64,000 nucleotides of DNA, from the NCBI RefSeq assembly GCF_964340395.1, contig NC_135555.1, positions 27,182,725 through 27,246,724 of the forward strand, read 5' to 3'. Numbering within the stretch: position 1 is the stretch's first letter; every line of letters starts with the position of its first letter. The stretch comes from Glandiceps talaboti (lineage: Eukaryota > Hemichordata > Enteropneusta > Spengelidae). A program made the translations under genes and the position numbers. Positions 9,341 to 20,332 of this stretch are shown one piece after another. The notes beneath the pieces were generated by a model. It was not told the origin of the DNA, did not search any database, and saw nothing but the letters and a program-made list of their open reading frames with translations.

Positions 9341-10070
9341 ATGGAAATATGTAAATTATGTAAACGGAAAGATGTAACAGATGCAACCCGTGATTGTACT
9401 AACATTTGCGGTATACTGTTTGGAAAATCCCATTGTTCTGATTGTTGTGATTCAATAGCAAGGGACAAAATGAACTGGTATAACATCATACATTGTAACA
9501 TATGTAGAAGATTCAATATACCTCATGAAGATATTTGTAAAAACATTTGTGGTAACATCTATGGAAGGTTTCACTGTTTTGATTGCTGTACTTCGTTTAA
9601 CAAACCTTTAGATGAAAGCTTTCATGACCAAAGAAAAAGTCAAAATATCTATGATCCGATAAACCACATTAAAATAGTTTTTAAGAGGTATAATCTCAAT
9701 TATTATCTTTTATCAACTGTTACGAGACTATTTTTATCAATCAAAAAAGTTCATGTAGAACCAACACGATATCGATCACTCAACTTCAGTGTGGTCATAA
9801 AAGCAATTCTATTATACTTAGGAAAATATCAAGAAGCTGCTCTAATACCAGAGTTGAAAACAAAAGCACATTCACAGAACCACGCAAATTCTTAAACGAT
9901 TTTGGGATAAATGGAATGCAGAATATCCAGAGATAAGATTTAGTTGGTGGCGTTTACATTGGCATCAAATCTTTTTAAAAATAAAACAATCACTGAAAAT
10001 AAAACAATCATTGAAAAAAATTACCATCACTCAAATAAAAACTTGTAAAAACTGCTGCTTTACTGTATAG
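9341..10070 (+). pseudogene. Virus-like gene 9, duplicated Cys-cluster protein, one frameshift
   Basis: ATG at 9341, one base after the gene 8 stop. The N-terminal ~90 residues contain two repeats of a Cys/His pattern: CKLCKR..CTNICG..CSDCC, then CNICRR..CKNICG..CFDCC. These look like paired small zinc-binding modules. A basic, aromatic helical region follows. Near 9885 the sense moves to the next frame, which continues (KRFWDKWNAEYPEIRFSWW) to a stop at 10068-10070. The family is unknown to me. The paired zinc-like repeats suggest an internal duplication. It is the last gene of the cluster. Confidence 0.45.
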
Positions 10071-10486
10071 ACCTGCCTTTTTTTTGTATTGTCTTCAATC
10101 TCAATTTACTCTCATACTGACTGTATAAGTCTCACAGAGGTGAAAGATGATGCAATAAATGTCGACACCACACACAATGACGTCATACACAATGAGTTTA
10201 TTTTTAAACCTACCAAGGCGTTCAATTAAACAATGGGTTGGTGTATTAATAGACTGTTTACACTACCGATCAGCTGCACTGACATTCATTGTCATAGCAC
10301 ACAGACATTCATTGTCCTTCAAACCCTTCCACAGTGGAACGACATTGAATAACGGTGAAATTACAGTGTTATTTTGGTGTTTACACAAATTTAATATAGA
10401 TTAAGCCATTTATTTTAAGTAAAAAAGGTGAAAAATGGGGGTTGTCGTTTCACTGTCCCAGAACCCCCATTTTATATACTACTGAT
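10071..10486. other. Right flank of virus-like cluster, non-coding
   Basis: No coding sense. Contains two TGACGTCA-type or TGTCATAG-rich stretches and a partial repeat (ACATTCATTGTC occurs twice near 10280-10320). No terminal repeat matching the left side of the cluster was found. Confidence 0.4.
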
Positions 10487-10934
10487 ATATTCAAACTTTT
10501 AACCATCAGCTGAAAAATGAGTGCGTCTTTGTTTTGCGTACTGTTCGTGATATGCTTTGTTGTTCTGCACCCTCTGTGGTAGTAATTTTTATATCCTTCA
10601 TAAATTTAGGAATTCATGTTTACGATCGCGCGACGACCGTGCGTTCGCCGTCACTGGACTATTTCCCTGTGACATGAAAAGTACAGTTAAGACTTGTTAC
10701 AATGTATACAACGGTGATATTTTGTTCGAATGACAACAAATTTGGCATTGGAAATGCTGGTTATACTAACTTATAGCTCGATCTCTAGTTGTCCGCTAGA
10801 TTTGTTTACAAGGGGACGTGCAGTGATCACGTGATACAACAAGCAAAAATACGGCTGTTGGTGAAAAATACGCCTGTGTATCTGCAGGGCTCTCGACCAA
10901 TCAGAATGCGAGATTGGTGACAGGTGACGTATAA
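10487..10934 (+). repeat. Direct repeat, copy 1
   Basis: Shares long near-identical stretches with 11322-11703: CAGCTGAAAAATGAGTGCGT, then the block ending CCAATCAGAATGCGAGATTGG and CAGGTGACGTATA. Copy 1 carries an extra ~95 bp (about 10560-10655, GC-richer, with GCGCGACGACCGTGCG) that copy 2 lacks. Non-coding; probably an interspersed or MITE-derived repeat. Confidence 0.8.
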
Positions 10935-11095
10935 AGTAGGAGTAGGTGTATGTTATTTGCCAAATACCGTTCCATATCTTGCTAAGAGAGGTAATTTTTG
11001 TTGGTTCGGCTCTCCGTTTTACCAGAAAAATTACCTCGAGCAGCAAGATGTGGAACAGTATTTGGCAAATAACATACTTATACGTCACCTGCGAC
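10918..11095. mobile_element. Foldback (inverted-repeat) element
   Basis: The left arm (from GACAGGTGACGTATA through GTATGTTATTTGCCAAATAC to GAGGTAATTTTT) is the reverse complement of the right arm (AAAAATTACCTCGAG through GTATTTGGCAAATAACATAC to TATACGTCACCTG). Arms are ~70-90 bp around a ~20 bp loop, with an 11-bp gap in one arm. It starts inside the end of direct-repeat copy 1. Consistent with a MITE-like foldback; no coding content. Confidence 0.75.
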
Positions 11096-11234
11096 TATGA
11101 ATTCATTCTTGAATGTCTAAAAATGCTGTTTCATTTTAAAACAAAATCACTTCCGCGTTATATATACTGTTGAGCGTAGTATTAGTACTATTACGTACTT
11201 CTCTAATGACTGCAGTGCGGTTGTTTACATGTCA

Positions 11235-11271
11235 GTCTTAACTTTATTGTCCAATCAGAGTGCGCGTTTGC
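11235..11271 (+). repeat. Short repeat matching the left edge of the virus-like cluster
   Basis: CTTAACTTTATTGTCCAATCAGAGTGCGCGTTTG here closely matches 3109-3140 in the same orientation (two or three mismatches). The first copy sits where recognisable viral coding begins. Could be a host repeat present by chance on both sides, or related to the insertion boundary. Confidence 0.5.
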
Positions 11272-11321
11272 TCAGTAGTATGACGTAATGTTTACTATTT
11301 GCATATCACTCAGCGATACAT

Positions 11322-11703
11322 GTATATTCAAACTTATGAGTTATAACCATCAGCTGAAAAATGAGTGCGTCTTTGTTTTGCGTACTGTATTGCATTAAAT
11401 GTACATAAATGTTCGTGATATGCTTTTTGACTATTTCCCTGTGACATGAAAAGTGCAGTTCAATGACTTGTTACAATGTATACAACGGTGATATTTTGTT
11501 CGATTGACAACAAATTTGGCATTGGAAATGCTGGTTAAACTTATAGCTCGATCTCTAGTTGTCTGCTAGATTTGTTTACAAGGGGACGTGCAGTGATCAC
11601 GTGATACAACAAGCAAAAATACGGCTGTTGGTGAAAAATACGCCTGTGTATCTGCAGGGCTCTCGACCAATCAGAATGCGAGATTGGTGACAGGTGACGT
11701 ATA
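11322..11703 (+). repeat. Direct repeat, copy 2
   Basis: Second copy of the repeat at 10487-10934, lacking its ~95 bp internal insertion and gaining a ~20 bp stretch after TGCGTACTG. Ends with the same CAGGTGACGTATA. Non-coding. Confidence 0.8.
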
Positions 11704-11799
11704 ACTATCTTAATAGTACTTGGTTGTACAGGCGTCATTCCTTTTCAGAACCTGTTTCTAGACAATTCCCTTACCCCATAGTAAGCTGACCCTAAATGT

Positions 11800-12500
11800 G
11801 CCTTTGCTACAAAATTTATGACAGACTATATCATTTGCTATCTGATTTGCTATCTGATGTTTGCAATAGTTTATAGCAAAACACTTATGTGGGTGTTTCG
11901 ATAAAAGTGAAAAATTGAGGTGACCTTGTAATTAGACTATAACCTTGACCTTGGGTCGAAAAGATCATGTGATCAGTGTGCTGCCCGTCCCCTAAAACCA
12001 ATATATAGACACTTGCATCATATATAGCACTTTGGTACGCTGCGATATTCAGTACCTTCATATTTTTTTGATCTTGATACCAGTTGTCTTGGTAACAGAA
12101 GTTTGTAATAAAAGCAGCTCAGTATATGCCTTTGTTGTATTTTTCCTGAAAGACTATATAATTTGCTATTTTCTGAGTGATTTTCATCTGTAAAGATCAT
12201 GTCTGATGTTAGCTATAGAAAAGATTCATATATATTTTTTTCGCGTTTTTCGGAAAGATTGTATGTTTGGCCATTTTCTGACCGATTTACAGCTTTACCA
12301 GTCATATCTAATGGAAGTATACAGAAACGTTTCAATGAATGTTTCGATAAAAGTGCAACTAATTAAGTTGACCTTGAATTTTGACTATGACCCTGAGCTT
12401 GAATCGAAAAGGTCATGTAATCTTCGAGTTCCCTCCCCCTAAAATATATATAAACATACTTTAATCATGTTTATACCATTTCTGGGTCACGAGATATGAC
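11800..12500. repeat. Diverged tandem repeat, GACCTTG-rich
   Basis: Two diverged units of roughly 350 bp share, in order: ATTTGCTAT, TTTCGATAAAAGTG, a GTTGACCTTG or GGTGACCTTG box, CTTGACCTTG or CTGAGCTTG, GAAAAGATCATGT or GAAAAGGTCATGT, and CCCCTAAAA with TATATA. Non-coding. Confidence 0.5.
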
Positions 12501-12838
12501 GTTTTTATAGTTTAGCTTCCTTCAAAATAATGTAAATGTTACCAAGGAAACACTCAAGGAAACCGTCTCCTGTGAGTTTGCGCAAGAGAATCCAGAGGGG
12601 CAACATCTACCAAATATACTGCCAAAATTTGTACTTCAAGCCGGGCAATTTTTTTCAAAATTTCAGCCTTGGCGCCCTGACTAGAACCTGTTTATACGTC
12701 CCTGTCGTAACTCAACTTTTGCACGTTGTTCGTGTCGCATCGCAAAGTTTGAAAATCAAGTCAGTGCAAGTGTGCAACACCAAATATTCATGATATTGAA
12801 AGTAATTTAAATATCGATAGCTGACGTATAAACTTCTA

Positions 12839-12900
12839 GCCAATCAGATAACAAAAGCCTCTTCATTGACCAATCGTTAGTCGTATCAATGCAGCACGTG
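12839..12900 (+). promoter_or_regulatory. CCAAT-box/E-box promoter region of HSF5-like gene
   Basis: Two CCAAT boxes (GCCAATCAG at 12839-12847, GACCAATCG at 12868-12876) and a CACGTG E-box (12895-12900) lie 130-200 bp upstream of the ATG at 13033. No TATA box at a fixed distance was identified. Promoter role inferred from position. Confidence 0.4.
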
Positions 12901-13032
12901 CAACATTTTCAGTTAAAATTTCAAGTTGACCTCATAAATTGCGAACACTTCTCTTCAGAAGTGTCGAACCAGGAAAAGCTCTTTTCCGATTTTATCTTTT
13001 TTTCCAATCTTCCATTTTTCGTTGGAAGAAAC

Positions 13033-14194
13033 ATGGCTTCGAATACGGCTAACTATCATGCCCAAAATGGCAATGCAGTTGGGGCACAAACCTACCCCGT
13101 CAATATTTCTTCAAACATCGCAAATGCAACTGGCAACAATTTTCCAGCCAAGCTTTGGAAATTATGCACCGAAAAGAAGTACCGATCAATAATGTGGGGA
13201 CCAACTGGAAAGTCCATCGTCGTCAACAGCTCAGTTTTCAAAGACGAAGTGTTAAATGATGCATTCGGCATGTTCAAGACACAGAATTTCTCCAGCTTTG
13301 TCCGCCAGCTTAATCTGTATGGTTTTCGCAAGGTACCAGCTGCCAGAGGTCACGACGGCTTTGATCTTGGGAACAACAGCGATTTGCACCAATTTCAACA
13401 TAACTATTTCTTACAAACTCGTCCAGATCTGTTACCTCACGTTCGCCGTTCAACTGCAGCAAGCCGACGAAAAGCAGCAGCAAATGCTGTCCAGAATAAT
13501 TACCTCTTCAACAAACATCCGAATATGCAGTCTCGCTCTCATGTGCAGAAAGTAGGCAGCAGCTCACGGCAACCAATTTACAGGCAGCACCCGACAAACG
13601 GACACCTCCCTTCTTTCCGCGAACTTCTTGGCAGTCATCGAAACAACAGTGTTTCAAGTCAAAGAGTGTCGAGTATGAATTCTCGTCAAATGAGCAACCC
13701 ATCACGACCAGTCATGACCAATGACCATTACCGTGACCGGCATCGATACTCTCCTTATTCAGTTGAACATCGTGCACGTAATGTTACTATGTGCGACAAC
13801 ATCATAAACGCGGGGATAGATACCCGAAATTTGCCGCAAGGAATTCCCACTTCAGTGCTTACCTCAACTACGCGACCACAACAACACAGTAGCGTCATAA
13901 CGACCGAGACCGCAATGCCAGATCTTCAATCAATCCACACTAGCCAGGCCCAGTATCCAGGTTTAGCACTACTTGCGGACACTGCTAGCAACTCCCCGGA
14001 GATGAAGATGAACCATTCTATTCATAAAATGGAAAGGAAAGTTGAAGAGAGGAAGAGTTCTCAGCAACAAGGGCAACCAACCCACTACTATGTAATCAAG
14101 GATACGAAACAGAGGAATCAAGTACAGGGGACTGAAAGTGGTCTGAATCAACTGTTGATGGATGGAAATGTACTGCGAGCCAACAGTGGACAGG
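13033..14194 (+). CDS. HSF5: Heat shock factor (HSF5-like), first coding exon with DNA-binding domain
   Basis: Start at ATG 13033 in good context (AAACATGG); the frame is open further upstream but that peptide is unlike the family. Residues ~34-140 form an HSF-type winged-helix domain: FPAKLWKLCTEKKYRSIMW, a Ser/Val wing strand, then the recognition helix region NFSSFVRQLNLYGFRKV. The block FPAKLW plus YRSI plus NFSSF is closer to HSF5 than to HSF1-4 or HSFY as I remember them. No HR-A/B leucine-zipper trimerisation region follows; the rest is low-complexity, Ser/Arg/Gln-rich. The exon ends at 14194 in G|GTATGTAAG, a strong donor, leaving phase 1. It is a sequence-specific nuclear transcription factor; HSF5 in vertebrates is testis-associated. 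Confidence 0.8.
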
Positions 14195-15102
14195 GTATGT
14201 AAGGGAGCCTTCAGAATTTACAAGGGGGTGGGAATTAGTGGTTGCCGTTACCCTTTACAATTTGGCCCTTGGGGGAGGCCCATATTGTAGAAAATCGGAT
14301 TTAGGGAGATGGTCACATTTTACTTTGACTCAATGCATTGCCAAATGTATTATTTTTGGGTTTTTTGTCATCCCATCGCTGCCACTGGTTCCAAATCCCA
14401 TTGCTTCTATTCAGGGTTAGGGTTAGGTATCCATGATATCAGCCTATATCAAATTGCTACTGACATGACAACCATGTAATGAATTAATACTAATAGTCAG
14501 TTGTGGTGTGACGAGAGGAGTGGGTGTCACAGGTGTAAAACAGGATCAGTTGGGTAAGATTAAAGATACCAATGATAATTTGTGGTAATGTTGACCTTGC
14601 TCCAGATGATGTTAGGAATGTGTCAATCTAATCATTTGGAGTTGAATTGTAGCCTGCAACTCAGCCAATGAGATCCAAACATGGGTGTTTATCAATGTAG
14701 TGCCTCCACACACATCCACATGGTGGTAGTAGTGGGAAATTAGCAAATGCCTTTAAAACTTTCACTATTGGTGGCACTGGTAGGATGAAGTCCTTACCAG
14801 TGATTCTGGGACTCGTGTCCTTTTACATATATCTGACAGCATTAAACCCATGTTTTGACTAGGGGGAGGGTCATGTTTTAGGAAGGGCCACTTTTTAGCA
14901 CGACGGAGTTGGGGGAGGGTCACATTTTACGCAACAGTCTGAGCCTAATTTCCCCTCACCTCCCAAATAACATACAAATGGAAAAAATAGCGTTAGAGGT
15001 TTCATAATATATAAAACAACCAAATACAATGTGGTCATGAATGAAAATGGGTGCTATGTCTAAATGAGAAAATGATTACTAGTAGGTTGCAATTTACATG
15101 TA
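14195..15102. other. HSF5-like intron, non-coding start
   Basis: Intronic sequence with several GGGGGAGGGTCA(C/T)ATTTTA-type repeats (near 14300, 14860 and 14920). No exon recognised. Confidence 0.5.
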
Positions 15103-16038
15103 CTTTGCCCCAATTTCAAATCGTCCCATTTCAACTCATCCCAATTTCAAATACCAGTAATACATCCATGCCCCAATTCAACTCACCTCATTTTCAACTC
15201 GTCTCAATCCCTTTCAAAATCATGAAGTAAAAGTGATTTGCAAATCTTTACAATATGATTTTCATGTGCATGTATGAAAATTGGGAATGCACTGATAGGA
15301 CAGACTAAGAAACCTATGTGTAAAATATGCCTTAAAATGATGTATTTAAAGACCTATTCCCTTGCTCTTTGTGCCCATCGTTCATCTTGGTAAACTACAA
15401 CAAAGATTGGCTGGATCAATTGCTGGAAGTCAGTGAAGTTGCATTAGGTTTAGTGTGATGTGGTCACGATTGTGTCTCCTGATTTTAGTTATTAAAGATG
15501 TTATGGTAGATGTGAAAACATTGTGCACCCATTATATAGACTTTTATCCCTCCATTGTTTTGGTAAGAAACATGACAGGAACAAGCCATTACCCAAGCAA
15601 GTGGACTTGTTATCAAAGAGTACCAATATTTACAAATGTGATGATGGGGCTCTTACATAACACAAGTAAACAGCTGTAAGATCATTTCTAAGGAGTAAAT
15701 CAAATGAGGCAAAGCTATTCTCTCTGTTATATCAATTGTTATCAATTCTATTAGGCTATTATAAGTAACACTGCAAACAGCTTAAGAGATGCAAACAAAG
15801 TTTATGACACCCGAGTTCGCCAGGTAAACCCTCAGGATTGTAGCACTTGGACGGCTAATGGCTTGAGACTGTCATGACAGATTTTTTATTAAACATAATA
15901 AAAAATAAAAACAAACAATTAGCTCACAATTCCGATGCACTGAAATGGGAGTGGGGCGAGTTGACACCTGGGTGAGTTGAAATTGGGATGAATTGAATGA
16001 GATAAATTGAAATGGGACGAGTTGAAATTGGGACAAAG
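15103..16038. mobile_element. Inverted-repeat transposon with multi-copy CAATTTCAACTCGTCC arms
   Basis: The left end (CTTTGCCCCAATTTCAAATC) is inverted at the right end (GAGTTGAAATTGGGACAAAG). Each arm holds several copies of a (C)CAATTTCAACTCGTCC-like 16-20 bp motif, in opposite orientation left (15103-15210) and right (15945-16038). Interior has no transposase. Target duplication not evident. Probably a non-autonomous DNA transposon with subterminal repeats. Confidence 0.65.
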
Positions 16039-16127
16039 TGATTTGTCACCATAGTGACTACAATAATACTAATAAATATGATATGCACACTTGTGCCCAC
16101 ATATTACATACATAGATCTATATATAA

Positions 16128-16171
16128 AATATACATACATACATACATACATACATACACGATACACGTAT

Positions 16172-16206
<35 letters not shown>

Positions 16207-16298
16207 TACATACATACATACATACATACATACATACCGGGATACATACATACCACATATATTACACACACACACACACATACATATTCTATTCCATA
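16128..16298. repeat. CATA/CA microsatellite
   Basis: (CATA)n, (CA)n, (CATA)n and (CA)n tracts in series. A second (CATA)n block is at 16441-16566. Frames open through these are artefacts. Confidence 0.95.
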
Positions 16299-16440
16299 AC
16301 ATTCAGATATAGTCAGGTGTTAACCTACTATGTCATGCCTTGAATTTCTTGATAAAGAATTTTTATTCAAAATGTCGGATTGCATCTAATTAATTCAGAC
16401 TGTCTCACTCGTTCCGTATGCATTTCTTACTACATACATA

Positions 16441-16566
16441 GATACCCTCATACATACATACATACATACATACATACATACAATAATACATACATACATA
16501 CATACCCTAGCTCATACATACATACATACATACATACATACATACATACATACATACATACATACA
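16441..16566. repeat. CATA microsatellite
   Basis: About 28 CATA units with small interruptions. Confidence 0.95.
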
Positions 16567-17575
16567 TTGGTAAAGTAAGTTCTAATCAGCTTGCTTTTCA
16601 ACATACAGAGGATGAGTTTCCAAACGTTTTCAATGATGTCTTAGTAATGCACAACTCTCAAACTCACGAAAAACGATAATGAATGATAAGATGCTACATC
16701 CTGGTGTACTACATATTACAACACTAGAAACAACGACGTTTCTTTTGTTGGCTGTGATTATGAGTCCTAATGTTGAATTGAATTGAAAGTTATATACCTG
16801 ATAAGAAACATAAATTACACTTTCAAAGAACATACAAGTATAACGTTACGAGCTGGTACCACATAATGGAGATTTTTACTTACCGCGCCGATGAATAACA
16901 AAGACAAAACACACTCATACCATGATGCTCATACGCGTACGTACAACGGTAATATAGTACAGTGCACTTCCTTTTAGACATATTCGTGACCTTATTGTAT
17001 GACTTTGGTTTCCTTGTCAGTGAATGAAGACCAATCATTTATAAATGCAAAATTTAATGCATTGTTCGCAAGGTTGAGAGCAGTTGGATGTGACTGAGAG
17101 TGAGAACAGAGCCAGAGGTTCGGCGGGCTGTATACTACTATCTTCCTAGCATGTTCTCCGGAGCATGTCTAGTCACATGTCGTGCGGAACTGTACAGGGT
17201 GCTCTAGCGGTAGACCTCGCCCTGTTACCCTGGAACGCAGTGTATGCTCAGTGCTCACCGTCAATAAATTATTTGGCCGTTCCTGAACTGTTCTGATTTT
17301 TTCTGGTAATTATGATTTCACAAAATCCTTTAAAGATTAACAACCAATCAGACCTTCAATTACATAGACGTTCTCATGAAATATATGAATGGCAGTTCAA
17401 ACACAGTTAGCGTACGTACACACACTATGTAGTCAGGTAGTCAGTAAGTCGATATATCCCCACTAAATAGTACTACTGTTACAGTGTTATGATCTCAATG
17501 GGACAACTACTTTCGAAATTTTCCAATTTTTTCCTTCATCTGCTAATTTAAAATATCTACTTTTTATTATCATAA

Positions 17576-17777
17576 CTTACTGGTCAGTATTATTTAATCT
17601 GTCGACAATAACATCGTCAATGACCATCTGCAGGTGGGGATTGTTGTTTGGCTGTAGTCGAGGTTCATACATATATGGTACAATACAAGCATCCCCCACT
17701 ACAACATCTTCTTCGTCATCACTAGTACTGCATGTATTATTGTCATTGTCAATTTCAACTTCTAAATAGTGGAACAT
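17576..17777 (-). CDS. Candidate first exon, acidic, P2X7-C-like motif
   Basis: Minus-strand frame from ATG 17777 to a good donor (CCA|GTAAGTTATG) just after the last open codons at about 17577. The peptide is acidic (STSDDEEDVVVGD), then VPYMYEPRLQPNNN and VDRLNNTD. PYMYEP followed by RL.NTD resembles, weakly, the start of the P2X7 C-terminal-type domain found in many invertebrate proteins. The next exon was not found downstream on the minus strand. It lies inside the HSF5-like intron, antisense. Could be a real nested gene, a pseudogene or chance. Confidence 0.3.
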
Positions 17778-18629
17778 GATTCCACTAGAATCGCTATCCC
17801 TTGTGATGACAATTTCCAGAATTTTTCCAAAAAAATAAATTTTTCGTAATTAATATTGTACTTTTGTCAAAAATGTCACACAAATCTTTAATCACCTATG
17901 AAAACTATGTCATTTCCAGGCAAAAAGTCGGAAACTTTGGATACCTATTTACATACACTTTGATGATGATAACGATAACATTGTTCAGAGCAATCACACC
18001 CTTCCTGGTCTTTTCATTCGCATTACGATAAAAGTGATAAAACCATATTTTAAGTACACCACCTGAAATCACGCCTTTCATTCGCACCACATTAGAAATG
18101 CTAAGTAACACTAAAAGACATGCCTTTCTTGGTCGAATTGTGCACCATAGTCCTACCAGAGGCATTTGTCTGGGGGCATTTGTCCTGTTACCTGTTTGTA
18201 CTTCATTTCTACAGTGGCATCCTATACATACATGTACATACATATGAGTTCAAAAGTAATGAGTTACGTAGAACAGTTCAGATAAATAATTTAAATCCTG
18301 ATGTTTCAATTGAATATTCTTTCACAAAGGATACCAAAGCAAGATATTAGTAGGTTATCACCTGACAATATCTCTGTGTTATGAAATAGAGCTAAAGAAA
18401 TGTATGAAGAGAGATCTAAAAATTATGTGCACCAAATAGAACCCCAAAACACAAGAAAGAAAGATAGAATAAGCATGGTTAGATAGTAGGAAATGATGTC
18501 AATAATCTATTAATCCCATGGGGTTCCAAAGTCCTGAGGTGGAAAATAATTTCCTCTTCTTTCAACCTCAATCGATCTTCATCACAAACCTTACAAACAC
18601 CTGAAATATTGCCCTATTTTTGAAATTGG

Positions 18630-18735
18630 CAATAGGGAGGTCATCCTATTTTGAAAATTTTGGTCATCGCATTTTGGATTGTGATGGAAGAAAAACTTCA
18701 TTTCTACAGTGGCACGACCTTGTCTGAACTGATAA
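18630..18735. repeat. Interspersed repeat shared with 43060-43220
   Basis: GGTCATCxxATTTTG, TTTTGGATTGTGATGGAAGA and TTTCTACAGTGGCA occur here and, in the same order, at 43060-43220. The unit is non-coding. The sequence from 18740 to 20300 around and after it shows nothing recognisable. Confidence 0.6.
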
Positions 18736-20302
18736 ATTTTAGCTCTGCCGTCACTGTCAGCAACAGCTCAGCAGAGCTTAAGGAGATGTACTACAAAATG
18801 AGACTTTTTTTTAAAGTCTTGTTGTCAATTTCATGAAATTTGGCATACACGATCTTTGATACATGAATCTTCAAAAAAACGATATAAAAAATTGGGGTCA
18901 CCGTGTTATGTTTCCATGTAAACAAGCCCAAACATGGGGCCTTAAGTATTTTGAAATTGACAATTTTCAGAAAAATAGAGCAAAATGGTGTAAAATACTA
19001 CCCCAAATGCAATGATTTCAAGAAATATCAAAGAGCAGCTAATACATTTTAGAAATAATAAAGGTTTAAAAGGTTTCCAAGCCAATTCGATAGTATAATT
19101 GACTGATCGCCGAGATTGATTGACATTCTGAAGTCATTCAAAAGTCAATTACTATTGTGTAGTTGTATGCAAACGAACTTTACAAATTCTATGGTCTAGG
19201 AATTTATTTTTTGCGTCTCTATATATTTGCTATTTAAAAAGAAATATCTGGGCTTCACATTTCATATTGGTTCACTTTTGTCAGTGTGGGGTGTCTGTTA
19301 ATAGATGATTGCTTGTAAATGCCAGACAAAGAAATATCCATTCTTGGAGAGCTACAACTTGTTTAGTGGCACAAAGTTAACACTGACTAGGCAAGTTTGA
19401 AATAAATATACAAATAGAAAAAAATACACATAAAATTAGGAAGTATTTGTTGATCAACTGGACTTCAGAAAGAAAAGAACGTTTTTTTTATTACCATAAG
19501 TTATTGTTATGATTAATCGATTATGATTATCAGAAATTGATACTCTGAGAGTATCTGACAGTAATAATCTGCAAAATAACTGTACTGTTTGAGGTAAACT
19601 TAAACGAGTGTCTATTTTTTCAAGTCTAATGTTTCTTTTTTTTCACTGTGCAATGCTTGTGAAAGAAATAGAATTTAGAATCAAGAAATGATATGGTACG
19701 TTGCAGTTGACTTACGTTGTCGTGTGCAGTGAATGATTAATTGATGGGGACCGTTATTTTAGAAAACCGTTGAGTTTTGCAGTTATAACGGTCGTCACGA
19801 CTGACATTTAAAATTGTGAATTCAAGGGGTGTTTTTTTTTTTTTTGCCTTCCCAGTTTACCTACTGTACGCCTCTACACTGCATGTACGTCAACAAATTA
19901 CACATGCAGGCCAGGACGCTTTATTTCATTTTTTTGATACATCGTATCCTGCAAGTCGAACAAGTGACCTCTCATAACGTAAAATTTTCGTCAATAACAA
20001 ACTTGTTATTCATAATATTCTATATCGTAGCGGTGCAACGGTGAATCATATTAGTTTACTTCTCATCTGATGATTTATCACGGTCACCTAGTGGAATTTA
20101 TTTTAAAACAAATAGTATTGCTATGAAACTTGAAAATCAATGAAAACGTCAGTGAAATAAATAAATACGTACCCAGCTGTACAGGAACGGGGACGGCTAT
20201 GATGTAAAATCTTATTCAACATGCATCTGCCATGTGGTTTCTCAGACTTCGATAAAATTTGATGAATTGACACTACCCGAACTAAAATAAATTGTTTCCA
20301 TC

Positions 20303-20332
20303 GATGTATCATAGGAAAGCCTATGATACATC
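20303..20332. other. Perfect 13-bp hairpin
   Basis: GATGTATCATAGG and CCTATGATACATC are exact reverse complements separated by AAAG. Purpose unknown; may be a scar of a foldback element. Confidence 0.7.

Noticed and set aside
13092-14151. Antisense frames across the HSF exon
   Set aside because: Shadows of the HSF5-like coding frame.
16054-16679. Tyr-Ile-His repeat frames
   Set aside because: CATA/CA microsatellites.
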